Shown here: positions 1 through 11,789 of the stretch, piece by piece | Layout of the letters: the number at the start of each line of letters is the position of its first letter | How positions within the stretch are numbered: the stretch's first letter is position 1 | Assembly (NCBI GenBank): GCA_038277395.1 | Contig: CM076196.1 | Coordinates: forward strand, 84,695,786-84,759,785 | DNA: 64,000 bases | Reading direction: 5' to 3' | Origin: Dryocosmus kuriphilus | Taxonomy: Eukaryota; Arthropoda; Insecta; Hymenoptera; Cynipidae | Position numbers and translations under genes: made by a program | Notes under the pieces: model-generated | Databases searched by the model: none | The model's input: the letters and a program-made list of their open reading frames with translations, nothing else | What the model was told of the DNA's origin: nothing

Positions 1-1599
1 TGTATATATATACACAAATACAAATATATTTTTTGCTCCAGATTAATAGTATTCATCCTAATCCAAATTATTTTACCTTACATTCCTTTCATTCTCTCTG
101 AATTTTCCATTCCCTCCGGTTTTAAATTGAATTTCTTCTATATTCTAACACATCCCCTCACGGGACACAAATCGCTTTTGACGTAAAGTAATATAAATTC
201 GCATTACTTTTTCTCTCGCTTTTTTTACTGCCTTCCCCAAGCGAATTTCATCATTCAGCTAAATTATGAATCCGTATCTTCAACAAGTGAATTCAAGCTT
301 TTTTTCGAAGTGATAATTATAGGGGTGAAAACTGATCTTGAAATACGATAGAACTAGTCAACAGAGAATTTCGCAGCCAGACAGCAAAAGACAACATTAT
401 CCTATGCCAAGTTTGACCGGAACTATTTACGCAATACGAATCTACTGGGTCAGTTCCAAAATTTGTCCACTCTCAAGTCAAGACATAAGACAATAAAATC
501 CAAATTCCAAAAATATCGGTTTTGACTTCAAATTTTTATTGGGCTTTCCCAATTGGACTATTTTCAATTTAAAGGGATAGTAAGTGATAGTTTTCTAGAT
601 CTCAAAAAATTCCTCAATCATATACCTTTATTAGAATTAGACTATTATACTCATAAGTAGCCTCATGGAAAAAGATTGGAAAAAGTGGAAAAACTGGGGT
701 AGTTCAAAGATGCTGTCCTTTAAACATTTAGCCCTTTGCGAGTTGGTAATTCGAGCAAATGTTTGAAAATAGAGCACTATCACTGAGGTGATAAACAAGT
801 GATAAAGAGTTGCCTAGCGAAGTTGCCTCGTAAAGGTTCCGTCCACGAAGGCTTACAGTTACAAAGTTTGAAAACAAATTTCAACATTATATTCTGCGAA
901 ATCAAGCATGATCCAAAAAGGCGAGATATTATATTGCAGATATTGCTCACGCAATATTGATTCTAAGAGTTCTGAAGAACTTAAAGGTTAGAAGTGTAAA
1001 ACTAGTTTCATAAGTCACAACACCCTGAACTCTTAAGACAAGAAACCTGCACCTTAGCAACCATCAAATCTGAGCTGAAAATGCTTTTCAATTTGCTCCT
1101 AGCTTTCTAGTTTCTACTTTTCATCATCCCTTCTCAATCCTCCCGGAGTTTAATCTACATTCACATCCGCCCCTGGGAGCAGATAACATTTACGCACATG
1201 CGTATACTTTCGATCCTCATTCAGGTTCACACCTACGTTTTACGCTATACGCCACTGGAGTCGACTACTCTCCGCTATCCGACTTGGTGCTGAATTCTGC
1301 GGGATTAAGCTACGGACTCGAAATCTTCGATTCTCCATCCTCTCCTTCCTTTTGATTTGAGCATATCCAAACCCCTCAAGATGCCATAAACCATAAACTA
1401 AAGTCGATATATCGACTAAGGGTTGCCATCGGGGGAATCATGGAGAGAGTTTATAAGAATAAGCACCCCCCAAAAAATTGAACCGAAGATCGCCCCCTTC
1501 TTCCTGGAACCCTTGTTTGTACATTCTAGGCTTCATAGTACCTAGCCCTAGACTAAACTTGAAAGCTACAGCAATAAGTTTGCTCCTTTAAAGTTAAAT
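1..1599. other. AT-rich intergenic DNA, nothing recognised
   Basis: No open frame of useful length, no RNA gene and no clear terminal repeat was seen here on either strand. A pyrimidine-richer patch around 1120-1340 has no reading frame that I could follow. Confidence 0.5.
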
Positions 1600-2040
1600 T
1601 GAATTCAGTTTTGAGTTGAATTTTCTCAAAAAAGCAACTAAATTTACAAACTTGATTAGAATTCAATTTGAAGTTAAGTGAACTTGATCTGAACGACGAT
1701 CTGAGTTCATTTAAATTCACTTGAATTCCATTTAAATTCAGTGAAATTAATTCGCTAAGAATTTAAGTTTAATCGCCTTGCAATAATTTTCATGTATTTG
1801 ATTTGAAATCAACTTTGGATGAAATCATCTTCACTTGAAGCAGAATTCACGATTCCTTTTCAGTGTAGTTGAATTGACTTAAATCCGCTTTTTCAAGACG
1901 GTTTATTTGCAATGCAACTTGAATTGACTTGAAATTTTATTGCATTCACTTGAACTGCAATTCACTTTAAATTTAGTTGAATTAGCTAATAAATTTATTA
2001 GAATTCAATTAAAATTTTATTTAGTTAATTGTATTCCACG
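1600..2040. repeat. field of degenerate TTGAATTCAA-type words
   Basis: The words TTGAATTCA, AATTCAATTTGAA and GTTGAATTGACTTGAA recur in varied spacing for about 430 bp. The word is self-complementary, so both strands look alike. A similar patch lies at 8530-8725. The pattern resembles the degenerate sub-terminal repeats of non-autonomous DNA transposons, but no terminal inverted repeat or target duplication could be assigned. Confidence 0.4.
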
Positions 2041-2214
2041 CCTCAACCTCAAGATAAGATGTGGTACGCCTCAATTTCATGCCGAGGTGCCACAAGTTTA
2101 AAGCCAGACCAAAACGGAAACTGGGCCCTCCCTCAAAAGATTGGGAAAACAAGTCTCAAGGAGAAATTTAAGTAAGTATATTTCCATTAAATCACTTATT
2201 ACTCGTCGTCATTA

Positions 2215-2445
2215 TTTTATAGGTGCTATGTTCGACTCATTACGTCATAGGCTCTAACCTATTGACGTATGCCACAGGCTCTAAATCTGTTGGCCAACTT
2301 TGTCTCAGCCAAATCACTCGTCATTCGACACCACTTTTAGGCGCTATGCCTGGCTCGATACGTCATATGTTTTAACCTAATGTCGTTCCACATGCTCTAA
2401 CTTGTTGCAGAGCTTTGTCTGAAACACTTCGTTCCCAATTCTTCA
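2215..2445. repeat. two diverged tandem copies of a ~115-bp unit
   Basis: Two adjacent units share the order TAGG(T/C)GCTATG, then ACGTCATA, then CTCTAACCT..TTGACGT or its variant, then CTCTAA..TGTTG and TTTGTCT. The first unit starts near 2219 and the second near 2337. They are clearly diverged, so this is an old duplication of unknown origin. Confidence 0.45.
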
Positions 2446-2686
2446 TAATTTAATTTTTCAAAGACGTTCTTCTAGCACTAATTCAAATCGTCGAATTCCG
2501 TCACAAAATCCTTCGTATACTCCTCCAAGTTCTCCGCTCTTACGGAATAACTTGATTAGACCGGATCTGCAGGATCCACCTGGCAAAATTCCTCCAACTC
2601 AGAAAGACGGTTCTTCTGCAGATCAAGTGATACATAAGGTCGATGATGGTTCATCGGTCTCTGACTTTCAGAAAATAGTTTTGTGA
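2444..2686 (+). pseudogene. possible coding fragment, Pro/Ser-rich
   Basis: One frame is open for 80 codons up to a TGA at 2684-2686. It encodes a hydrophilic Ser/Pro/Gln-rich stretch containing PPSSPLLRNNL and DGSSADQVIHKVDDG. It has no ATG near its 5' end, so it would be an exon or the remnant of a retroelement ORF. A CAG/TAG acceptor-like site lies close upstream. The composition looks more protein-like than the surrounding AT-rich sequence, but I recognise no family and chance is a real alternative. Confidence 0.2.
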
Positions 2687-2812
2687 ACCAAATGATACTG
2701 GAGTCGTGGAAGATCTAGGTTTGGAAATTTTGAAACTAATTTGGAAAAAGAGTAGCGAATGACAGAATTTTTGCTCCAGCTATTCCAAACAGCATCGCAG
2801 TTCGGCTTTTAG

Positions 2813-2842
2813 CTTTTTCGTCTTCCTATAAAGACGAAAAAG
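2813..2842. other. perfect 12-bp hairpin
   Basis: CTTTTTCGTCTT and AAGACGAAAAAG form a perfect 12-bp inverted repeat around a 6-nt loop. No host gene or element boundary could be tied to it. Confidence 0.5.
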
Positions 2843-3255
2843 AACTGTTATTCAAGGATCACGTCCCATCTAAAAATTGTGTTTTTTTTTTCCATCTAAA
2901 ATCAACGAAGAGATCTAATTATTATAAACAAATTAATGGAGAAAACTGTTATCTACTGTACTTTTGAGGGTTGAATGCATTATTTATACCTATAATAATA
3001 AATTATATAAAAAATTAATGTTTAATTACATCAAACACTCAATGATAACATGATAATAGTATTTTTTGTCATGGTTATAAACATTTTTAATAAACAAATT
3101 CTCAGTTCATTTGCTTATAACAGTGACAGATGTTATGAAACCGGTAATCTATCATGTACAAATATTATTCTTGAGATGAAAAAAATGATTCTGTAAAAAA
3201 GAAGAAGTCTTTATGTAAAAAACATTTCAAAACAGTGTTCGCTCGTAATTAATCA

Positions 3256-3478
3256 TCGATAGGGGTTATGATGGCAGTGCGGGGAATGGTGAATGAAATA
3301 AAGTAAGGCTAGTGTTGTTTGATTTTACATTAATTTGCTTAAAATAGATCTTTCTGGTTGAATAAAAAGAGTAATTTCATGTGATAAAATTATAATGTAA
3401 AATAAAAAAAAAACACTAACCAAACGTGTTTCATTCACCATGCCCCGTACTTCCCTCATACTCTACTTTCCCCTATAA
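3256..3478. mobile_element. MITE-like inverted-repeat element, ~220 bp
   Basis: The left arm (about 3256-3335) carries ATAGGGG, then CGGGG.ATGGTGAATGAAA, AGTGTT and TTTTACATTA. The right arm (about 3392-3478) carries their reverse complements, TAATGTAAAAT, AACACT, TTTCATTCACCATGCCCCG and CCCCTAT. Arms of about 80 bp around a 55-bp AT-rich centre, with no ORF, fit a non-autonomous inverted-repeat element. Target duplication was not resolved. Confidence 0.55.
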
Positions 3479-4013
3479 TATAGTTTAAAAACAATGCATT
3501 TAAACCTAAAATATACAACAGATGACACTTTTCTCCATTATTTTGTATATAACAAATAAATGAAGAAACTTCATCTATAATGAAAGGGTTTATTCCGCGA
3601 GTGTAAATTTACTAATTTTGTACGTGTATCTTTTAGAACAAAGCAATACGTGACACGAAGTAGATAAAATATAAAAAATGATGTTTTTTTTGCATTTTTC
3701 AAATCGGTTGAAAAATACGTTCTCGGCAACTTTTTGAACCAACAGTTGTACTTTTCCCTCACTGTCTTAATCGCGCGTCCGAACGTAAATATTCAAACCT
3801 CGATATCTCGGGAACTAAAAGGTCCAGTGCATGAGAAGAAAAAATACACATCTAATGAATTTCGATATATTTTATAATAACTATAAGAAATTCCAGCCAA
3901 ATCGGTGAGACCAGTTAGAGTCCTCTCCTTGTGCAACATGAATCTATAGCTAATTTGACTAGAATTCACATAATTCAGTTCAATTTTCCTGAATTCACTT
4001 CGGTACATTTTCA

Positions 4014-6048
4014 TTTTTACATTCTCATCAGATAAGGTATTAGATTTATCTAAAATTTGATTTTCGCGGATTTCATGAAATCTCCACGTTTTGAGACCTC
4101 CTGAATCCGAAAAAATGGTTTTTACGACGGTGCCTGTCTGTCGTCGTCGTCGTTACGTTGTCGTTGGAGTCTGTTCCCACGATAACTTTCGAAGGACTAA
4201 TCGGATTGGATTGCGCTTTGGTACACAAAGGACGAGTTCTTTAACCAGCGGTTTTTGACCAGCGGTTATGGTTTTATCCATCAAAAACGGTTTTCACAAA
4301 GTCAAAAAATCCATTTTCCGGCTAAACTATGAAATACAAAAAAAATGTAAGAAAGTAAAATTGTTCATCTAAAAAAAATCTACAAATTTTGTCGTAACCG
4401 TTTTTTGATAAAATGGACGGTTTTTGTTTTAATCAAGAAAACGCAATTAAAATACAAAAAAATGGTAAAGAACAAAGTTGTTCAATTCAACAAGATCTAT
4501 AAATTTTGTTTTAACCATTTTTTGATAAAATACATGATTTTTGTTTTAATCGATAAAACGTTATAAAAAATAAAAAATTTCAAATTTCCTGCCAAACTAT
4601 GCAAGATACGAAAAAATTATAATAAACAAAGTTGTTCACCTCAAAAAGATCTACAAATTTGCTCTCTATCATTTTTTCGAGCAGACGCGTAGTTTTTGAG
4701 TTATTCGTGAAATATTTGATGAAATATAAAGAAAACCACTTTTCAGCAAAACTATGCAAGATATGAAAAAATATTAACAAGCAGAATTGTTCAACTTGGA
4801 AAGTGCTACAAAATTTATTTATAAGACTCATCGTTTTACTTTTAAGAATCGAAATCCTATATTGTGAAAATTTGGAAAATCACAAAAAAACTTTACCAAT
4901 CTACAATGTGTTTTAAAAAAAATGTAATTATCGAGCGCGAAGCGCGAGTTTCATGATGAGAATGTATTCCTTAAAGGCGATAGAGCCTTAAGTAAAATAA
5001 TTTCTTTTGTAATTTTTAATTTAAAGGTTTATACGATCCATAAACACAGAGCGCGTAGCGCGAGGTGAATAATCTATCGAGCGCGAAGCGTGTGTGCCAA
5101 CAGACGCGCGCCCAAGGCGCGCTCATACTTCCCGCGAAGCGGGCGATGAGAATGTGCTCGCAAAGCGGGCAGATTTTTAAAAAAAATTTTGTTCTTTTTT
5201 GATAATATTTCCCTTAGGCTTAGAGTTTACATAACTTCCGTTCCTTTATATCCACAATACAGCCGTTCTGATGAAGAAACATGACAATTGCATTTGCAGT
5301 CAACCCGGGATATTCAATGAAACGTTTTTTCATCTGTACATTTTAAAGTATGATAGTTTTTGAAGTTTCCAAATTTTCACAATAAAGGATTTCGATTCTT
5401 AACAGTAAAACGATGAGTCTTATAAATAAATTTTGTAGCTCTTTCCAAGGTGAACATTTCTCCTTGTTAATATTTTTTCGTATCTTGCATAGTTTGGCGG
5501 GAAATTTGAAATTTTTATTTTAAATAACGTTTTATCGATTAAAACAAAAACCGCGCATTTTATCAAAAAATGGTTAAAACAAAATTTGTAGATCTTTTTG
5601 AATTGAACAATTTTGTTCTTTACCACTTTTTTTGTATCTTGAATATTTTGGCGGGAAACCAAGTTTTTTAATTTTAATAGCGTTTTCTTGGTTAAAACAA
5701 AAACCGTTCATTTTATCAAAAAACGGTTAAGACAAAATTTGTAGATTTTTTTAGGGTTAACAATTTTACTTTCTTACATTTTTTTTTTTTTTGTATCTCT
5801 CATAGTTTAGCCGAAAAATGGATTTTTTGAATTTGTGAAAACCGTTTTTGATGGATAAAAACCATAACCATTGGTCAAAAACCGCTGGTTAACGAACTCG
5901 TCCTTTCTTTTTACCCTTTAAAGAAGTGCACCAAAGCGCAATTCAATCCGATTAGTCCAGGAAGTCTCAAAACGTGGAGATTTCATGAAATCCGCGAAAG
6001 TCAAATTTTACATAAATCTAATATCTTCTCTGATGAGAATGTAAAAAT
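4014..6048. mobile_element. 2-kb palindromic element with GC-rich core
   Basis: The arms 4014-4880 and 5365-6048 are inverted copies. They share a terminal TACATTCTCATCAGA, the TTTCGCGGATTTCATGAAATCTCCACGTTTTG block, the CGGATTGGATTGCGC block, and repeated cassettes built from 'aaagttgttcacctcaaaa..atctacaaatttt' and 'ccgttttttgataaaat'. The right arm has lost part of the outer region. The cassettes within an arm are themselves diverged tandem copies of about 115 bp. ORFs inside are shadows of the repeats. A further, direct-oriented copy follows at 6410-7310. Confidence 0.7.
4930..5175. repeat. cluster of short GC-rich palindromes in the palindrome core
   Basis: In a setting of very high AT content this patch holds several short perfect or near-perfect palindromes: CGCGAAGCGCG (twice), GCGCGTAGCGCG, GCGCGCCCAAGGCGCGC and CCCGCGAAGCGGG. 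It also has an AAGGCGATAGAGCCTT hairpin and repeated GATGAGAATGT. The same vocabulary recurs at 7060-7310. No gene was found in it. Confidence 0.65.
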
Positions 6049-6077
6049 TCGTCGTCGGTCTCATACGGTTGAAAAAT

Positions 6078-6148
6078 GTCGGATAGCTCAGGTGGCAGCA
6101 CTGAGTTTCTAGCTAGAAGTTTGCGGGCTCGATTCTCGCTGCCACCAC
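6078..6148 (+). other. tRNA-like (pol III A/B-box) module
   Basis: TAGCTCAGGTGGCAG fits an A box and GGGCTCGATTCTC a degenerate B box about 35 nt downstream, ending GCTGCCACC. A clear cloverleaf with a matching acceptor stem was not found, so this is a tRNA-derived head or pseudogene, not a functional tRNA. An inverted, similar module lies at 7810-7876. Confidence 0.45.
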
Positions 6149-6216
6149 TTTTTACAATCTCACCTTAATGAGAAGATATTAGTTTTTAATATTAAGTTAT
6201 TATCGACCAGTATAAT

Positions 6217-6405
6217 TAATTAATTAATTTCAAATGTTAAATTTAATTCGATTGCTGGTATAAATAATTTTTTTAGAGAAACGAGAAAAAATCTACCTCA
6301 GCCTGGATTTGAACCGGGAACGCCATTATTCACGAGTGGAGCGTTTTCTCTAAAAAATTATTTAGACCAGCAATCGAATTAAATTTAACATTTGAAATTA
6401 ATTGA
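6217..6405. mobile_element. small inverted-repeat element enclosing a tRNA-like segment
   Basis: Arms of about 60 bp (6217-6279 and 6346-6405) are near-perfect inverted copies containing ATTTCAAATGTTAAATTTAA and TTCGATTGCTGG..TAAATAATTTTTTTAGAGAAA. The roughly 65-bp centre contains, on the minus strand, GGTTCAAATCCAGGCTGAGG, which reads like a B box and acceptor strand. The arrangement, long arms around a tRNA-like module, is repeated at 18113-18425 with unrelated arm sequence. Confidence 0.55.
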
Positions 6406-6409
6406 GAAG

Positions 6410-7310
6410 ATATTAGTTTTATATGAAAACTGACTTTCGCGGATTTCATGAAATCTCGATGTTTCGTGACCCCCTGAATCCAAAAAAAACATGTTTTACA
6501 TTGATGTCTGTCTGTCGTTCTTGTCGCTGTTGTTTTCTGTTAGCACGATAACTTTCTTAGGACTAATCGGATTGGATTGCGATTTGGCACACTTCTTTAA
6601 GGCGTAAAAAGAAAGGACGAGTTCTTTAATCAGCGTTTTTTGACCAACGGTTCTGGTTTTATCCATTGAAAATGCTGTTAAAAAATAAAAAATTCAATTT
6701 TCTCGACAAAATATGCGAGATATGGAAAAAATGATAATAAACAAAGTTGTTCACCTCAAAAAAATATACAAATTTGCTTTATAGAATTTTTTTTTGGTAA
6801 GACGCACATTTTTCATTTTAATGGCCAACAATATTATTAATAAAAATCAAGAATTAAACTTGTCCACCATACTATGCGAGATACGAAAAAAATATTAAGA
6901 AGCGAAGTTATTTATTTCAAAAAGAACCACAAATTTTCTTTGTACTTTTTTTATAATACATAAGTTTTTGTTTTAATCGTGAAAAATGTTACAAAAAATA
7001 CAAAAATTTTATTTTCACCCAAACTGCAAAAAAATGTCAAGTTTTGGACAAACTTTATTCAAGTGCGAAGCGCGAGGCACGTGATGAGAATGTATGTGTT
7101 AAGGCCGAAAGTGCTTTAACAAAAAATTCAAATTTATCAAATTACATTGGTCACTGGTTCGACCTTTAATTTATTTTAGAAGGTCAATACACACAAATGT
7201 AGGGGGATGAACAAAACCCGAGCGCGTAGCGCGAGTTCCGACAGACGCGCTCATTTTTCGCGCAGAACGTGTCAGGAGAATATGCCCGCCAAGCGGGCAG
7301 ATTTTTTCCC
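6410..7310. repeat. third, direct partial copy of the 4014-6048 repeat
   Basis: The sequence repeats the left-arm order of the upstream palindrome: TTTCGCGGATTTCATGAAATCTC, GACTAATCGGATTGGATTGCG, GACGAGTTCTTTAA, then cassettes with AAAGTTGTTCACCTCAAAA. It ends in the GC-rich palindromes GTGCGAAGCGCGAG, GAGCGCGTAGCGCGAG and CCCGCCAAGCGGGC. It has no right arm. ORFs at 7207-7679 lie in low-complexity T-rich sequence and are not supported as genes. Confidence 0.6.
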
Positions 7311-7800
7311 CAATTTTTTGTTTGTTTTTTATTTATTACACTATTTATATATTCACTTTGCTTTTATTCTTTTTTTCGATTTTACAAAAATAATCATTTA
7401 GGGTGTTTTTTAAATTGCAATTGCAGTTCTCGTGAAAATAAATTTAACATTGTTAAATATTATTATTATGCTGGATTTTTTGGTAATTTACATTTACATT
7501 TTTCTTTTGTACATCCTATTCAAAACATAATTTTGCGTTTACATTCTTATTTTAAAATATTTATTTACATGAAAATTTTATTTATGATTGGCTATACAAT
7601 TTCTCGTTCAAATTCTCATTTTAAAATATGCACAAAATTTAAACAAATTGAGGAAATTAATAATTTTCATAGAAAATAACTTTATTTGCGAAAAAAGTTT
7701 TAAAAAAGCGAGTTTTCCACTGAAAAAAAAAAACACTTGAAATGTGTATTTTTGTAAAATTGAAAAAACTAGAAGAAAAGCGAATATATAAACAAAGTGG
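7311..7800. other. AT-rich sequence, nothing recognised
   Basis: Long T and A runs with an incidental open frame rich in Phe, Ile and Tyr. No coding or structural signal was found. Confidence 0.5.
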
Positions 7801-7809
7801 AAGTAGATA

Positions 7810-7876
7810 GAATCGAGCCCGCAAACTTCCGGCTAGAAACTCAGAACGCTGCCGCCTGAGCTAGCCGACTAGTTGG
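7810..7876 (-). other. tRNA-like module, inverted relative to 6078-6148
   Basis: On the minus strand the order is GGCTAGCTCAGGCGGCAGCG (A-box-like), GAGTTTCTAGCC, then GCGGGCTCGATTC (B-box-like). It is closely similar to the module at 6078-6148, in opposite orientation. The two modules bracket the 6217-7310 repeats and may be parts of one composite repeat. Confidence 0.45.
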
Positions 7877-8529
7877 AAGATATATTTTTCAACCCTATAA
7901 GAACGACGACGAATTTTTTAAAGCCGGTTTTCTCGAAACTGGCCAAATATTGCGTCCTAGGAATTTCACAATTTTATTTATGGGGCGTGGTCTTTCTTTA
8001 CTGAAATTATGAATCCAAATAAAAAAAAAACACACTACCTGGCCTTCCCCTTGTCAGTGTTTTGATAGATCAAATAAATTATAATTATTTTACACATAAT
8101 GTAAAATATTTTTAGTTTGAATATCTTGTGCAAAAACTCCTTAACCAAACCTGCAATCGCTAGAATCCTTAAAACCATAAAAGCTTTACATACTATTAAA
8201 AAATAAATTAAAAAATTATAATACATCATAAATAAACAAATGAAAATTAGAAAATAAGAATAGACAAATAAAAAGTATGCAATTTTAATATTATGAAATA
8301 GACTTTTTATTTTATCTAATGCAATATTTATGCTAAATGCAGGTAAAAATGACTGAAAAATAAGTAGGTCTGATTCTCACTTAGGCATTCTCCACATATA
8401 CATAGTTTATTTTGAAATTAGTATAATTTCAATTTAGGCCGTGGCTACGGGTACAAATAGCCAGATTTTGGCGGTACGTGCAGCTGCTAGATACTTCCTT
8501 CAATTTACTGTAAATGAAATTGAATATAG
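7877..8529. other. AT-rich intergenic DNA, nothing recognised
   Basis: No credible ORF, RNA gene or repeat boundary was seen. Confidence 0.45.
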
Positions 8530-8726
8530 ATAAATTCTCTTGAATTCATCCTAAAGTCTAAACTGACTTAGATTCTCCAGGGACTTAGTTGAATTTCCTT
8601 AAATTCATAAAACTTCACTGGAATCAAGATAATTTCGCCAGAATTCTTTTGAATTTACTGAAAAAATGAAAATACAGTGAATTCTGATATACATTTGCAT
8701 TGACTTCTAACGAATTCAAACTCAGA

Positions 8727-10249
8727 GAAGTTTGATTGATTCAACAAAAATTTGGTTGGATCAACAAAAATTTGGTTGGATCAACCAAACCATATAGCAT
8801 TGCTATATGGTCAATCAAATGTTTGGTTGATTCGACCAAATTTTTTGGTTACTGAAGTTTGGTTGACTATACTAAATATTTTAGTTGGTCCAACCAAATG
8901 TTTTGATTGATCCAACTAAATATTTTGTTTGATCCCACCAAATTTTTTTGTTGGTTTAAAAAAAGTTGGTATGTTGAAGGTAAAGTAAAACGTCCTACTG
9001 GACCTTTTTCACATCGTGGCTCATAAGTTATTTAATATTTTTTAAATAGGTTACGAAACATTAAATAACTTATGAGCCACGCTGTGGTCCTTACTATTAG
9101 GATACATACAAATTAATAAATTGTTAATTTTTTAAAAACATTTTATAATAATTTATTCTGAAAATGCTACAGTATGCAATTTGATTCATATTGTCTCTTT
9201 TATAATCTAATAATTTTATGAACTTAAATCTTAACTAATTTTGCATTGTGATAGCTTTTACGGAAAATTGAAGGTCAAGCTGGTTTGTACATGTAAACAC
9301 AATTTCTTCCTCGTCTGCTATAACGTTCAGCAATAGCTGATCGATTTCAGCGTTTTCTTTTACTGGATTAAGTGGTCGGTTTGATTCATTTTCAATTAAT
9401 TGCAGATATTAACGTTCTTCTTACCTGTCTGTCGTAAATTTGAATAATTTTCGTTGATTTCAGACAAAATGTTATCCTCTTTTTCACAGTAATTGACCTG
9501 GAAATAATTTATTATAATTCAGTTTTTAAATTAATCAAAATGTAATTTGATATAAAGTATAATAAATAATTTTATTCTAAGACAAAAGCTTTGTTTTCGT
9601 ATAAAATGAAAAGATATCGGGGAACAGTATTCAACCTGCTTTTCAAATTCAGACTTTTCTTCATAGTAGGAAAGCTACGTAAAATTCTTTTTACAGTGAC
9701 ACTTATGTATTTTGAGGTTAGATTTCCTTCATTGGTGTGAATGTTGGTGAACCCCGTGAATTAAAAGTTTTACTTACGTTCAAAATTTTCCGCGTATTGA
9801 TGCAGACCCCAGTTTTTTAACAAGACAGGTATTGTGGGTGTCCACTGTCCAGTTGCTCGCACCACTCATTTTTCACCACTTATCCGCGACACGACACGAT
9901 TTGAAATTTTGCGACGCGAACTGTCACCCAGCATGGAAATATGGGATTACGTCATCTGCGCCGGTATGTTTAGCGCAGTTAATGGGAAGTATTTGGTTGA
10001 ATCAACCAAATTATACGTTAACCAAATCATTTTCTAATAAATAATATGTTCCGTTTAACAAATTTATTTGGTTAAATCAACTAAACATGCTAAAATAAAT
10101 AATTACATACTTGGAATTGACCAAATGAAATTGTTGCGTTTTTTAAAAAGAACCAAATGTTTAGTTGCGTTGACCAAATTTTTTAGTTGCAACAAACAAA
10201 CTAGGTTGAACAAACTGTTTTGTTGAATCAACTCAATCTTTTCTCTGAG
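8727..10249. mobile_element. 1.5-kb non-autonomous DNA-transposon-like element
   Basis: The ends are inverted: ACTCAGAGAA..TTGATTCAACAAAA at 8727 and its complement TTTTGTTGAATCAA..TTCTCTGAGT at 10249. Both sub-terminal regions are filled with degenerate copies of the self-complementary word TTTGGTTGATCCAACCAAA (8740-8970 and 9985-10235). The interior has no transposase-like ORF. A GC-richer stretch at 9830-9975 contains GGGATTACGTCATCTGCGCCGG, whose small ORFs I regard as incidental. The superfamily was not assigned. Confidence 0.55.
9015..9081. other. perfect 22-bp hairpin inside the element
   Basis: CGTGGCTCATAAGTTATTTAAT at 9015-9036 is followed, 23 nt later, by its exact reverse complement at 9060-9081. 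Flanking GGACC (8999-9003) and GGTCC (9086-9090) may extend the pairing. Confidence 0.7.
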
Positions 10250-10680
10250 TGCGCTTTGGATATCAAAATCCCACTTTCTACCCTAAAGTGTTCAAATTTT
10301 ATCGCAAATTTTATCACTCAATTATGAGTAGAATATACTTTTTTTAATACTCATTTTGCAATCCTACTTTATCCAAGAATATATGAGAGATGCAAAATGA
10401 GTAGTCGTTAAGAATAAAGAATCTCTGTTCCATCCAAAGCCGAATCCAAACCCAAAATTTCTATTCACTGTCTTTTCACCTGGATTTCTAGCAAAATGAA
10501 TTCGTCAAAAATTCACTTAAATCAGAGAACATTCAATTATCCGCTTGAAATATGGTTTCGAGATTGATTCCATTAAAATAAATATGATAATAAATCTTAA
10601 TTAAAGTTCCTTTTAAATTCCTAATCCGAGAATATTCCCAGATTTTAAATTCTCGAGAATTTCAGAAAGCTGCGGAGAGG
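10250..10680. other. intergenic, nothing recognised
   Basis: AT-rich DNA with no ORF or repeat boundary that I could support. Confidence 0.45.
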
Positions 10681-11165
10681 TATCGGGAATTATTGATCTG
10701 AGAGTATGTACATATACACGTACCCGCAGCCAAACGAGACACACATGCATGTAGGTGAGGCAGAACTAGTTGGTGAGCGCTGTTCTCTCTGGCGCACGTC
10801 TGCCCTTCTATCTCATGCTACCATGCTACCATCGCATTCATCCTCTCTCACTGTGACCAGTGGGAAGAGACACCACCACTGGTCTCTATTCCACAAAGTG
10901 TCTCTTTTCCGTTCCTGACTTATATTTCTTTCCCTCTCCTTCTAGTCTTTTCTAGTCAGTCTTTCTCTCTTCAGACTACCTCTCACTCTAACAGCCACTC
11001 TGTTGATTCCTCTCACTTCACCTGCTCTCTCTTTCACGGATCTACCTCACCCCCCTCCACATTTGTCCATGTCATCGAAGCATTTATCTTTCTCCAAAGT
11101 ACGGTATCCATCTCTATGCAGCCCGCGAGCAACTCCGTAGTAGATTATCTGGATTAGCTTCAGCA
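10681..11165. other. pyrimidine-rich, GC-richer island
   Basis: This stretch has clearly higher GC content than its surroundings and long CT-rich tracts with repeats such as CTCTCTTTC and CATGCTACCATGCTACCATC. Small ORFs here have no recognisable protein features. It could be a 5' UTR or promoter region of an unmapped gene. I saw no TATA box, initiator or splice donor strong enough to call one. Confidence 0.3.
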
Positions 11166-11702
11166 GTGTTCCAAAACAAACTCGTATCGTTACCTCATCA
11201 ACGCGGATATTTTCAAAAAGCATTCACTAGAGCGCCACAAGAGGACTGTCGCGAGGCGTTGAACGAATTCCAACCCGCGAGGCGAATCACAAATGGCAAC
11301 TACATCGTTTTTGTCTCTTTTTATTCCATTTTTTCAATTTACTGCTCATGAAGATTACTCGCATGATAGTCAAGCTTGACCAGATTTGAAGAAACTGAAG
11401 AAATAAAAATCTCGGTCAAAATCGATGAGACTTGAGGGGGAAGCAGATCCTTTAACAACAGGAGGATTGAATATCCGATTGCTTCACAAGCATTGTTGAA
11501 ATTGCAGTATTGCAGAATGTAAATTCTTTCTGATTTCGAATTCAAATTCCAATGTCACTCCACCTTGACCAAGGCCGGACACGAGTTTTCAGGAACCCTT
11601 TTCTTTGAAAGGAACTCTTTCCAAAATCTGAGATAATAAAATTTGACTATACAGTAATTATAGTAAAAATATTTACGAACTGGGAATAGTAGAGGACAAA
11701 AT

Positions 11703-11788
11703 GTCAAAAATTTACGCCAGACAGGACTTGAACACACGAACTTGAGGCAGGACTACACGAACGTCTAATACGCTTCAGAGCTACCAAT
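11703..11788 (-). other. tRNA-like sequence or tRNA-derived SINE head
   Basis: On the minus strand, TTGGTAGCTCTGAAGCG (A-box-like) is followed by GTGTTCAAGTCC (B-box-like) at tRNA-like spacing and then CTGTCTGGCG. No acceptor-stem complementarity was found, so a functional tRNA is not supported. Confidence 0.35.
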
Positions 11789-11789
11789 C

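Noticed and set aside
5266..5332. Second hammerhead-like CTGATGA..GAAAC pair
   Set aside because: The 43 nt between the boxes do not form a stem II, so the core cannot fold.
7207..7679. Overlapping plus-strand ORFs after the GC hairpins
   Set aside because: They are low-complexity T-rich frames with no domain, start context or splice signals.
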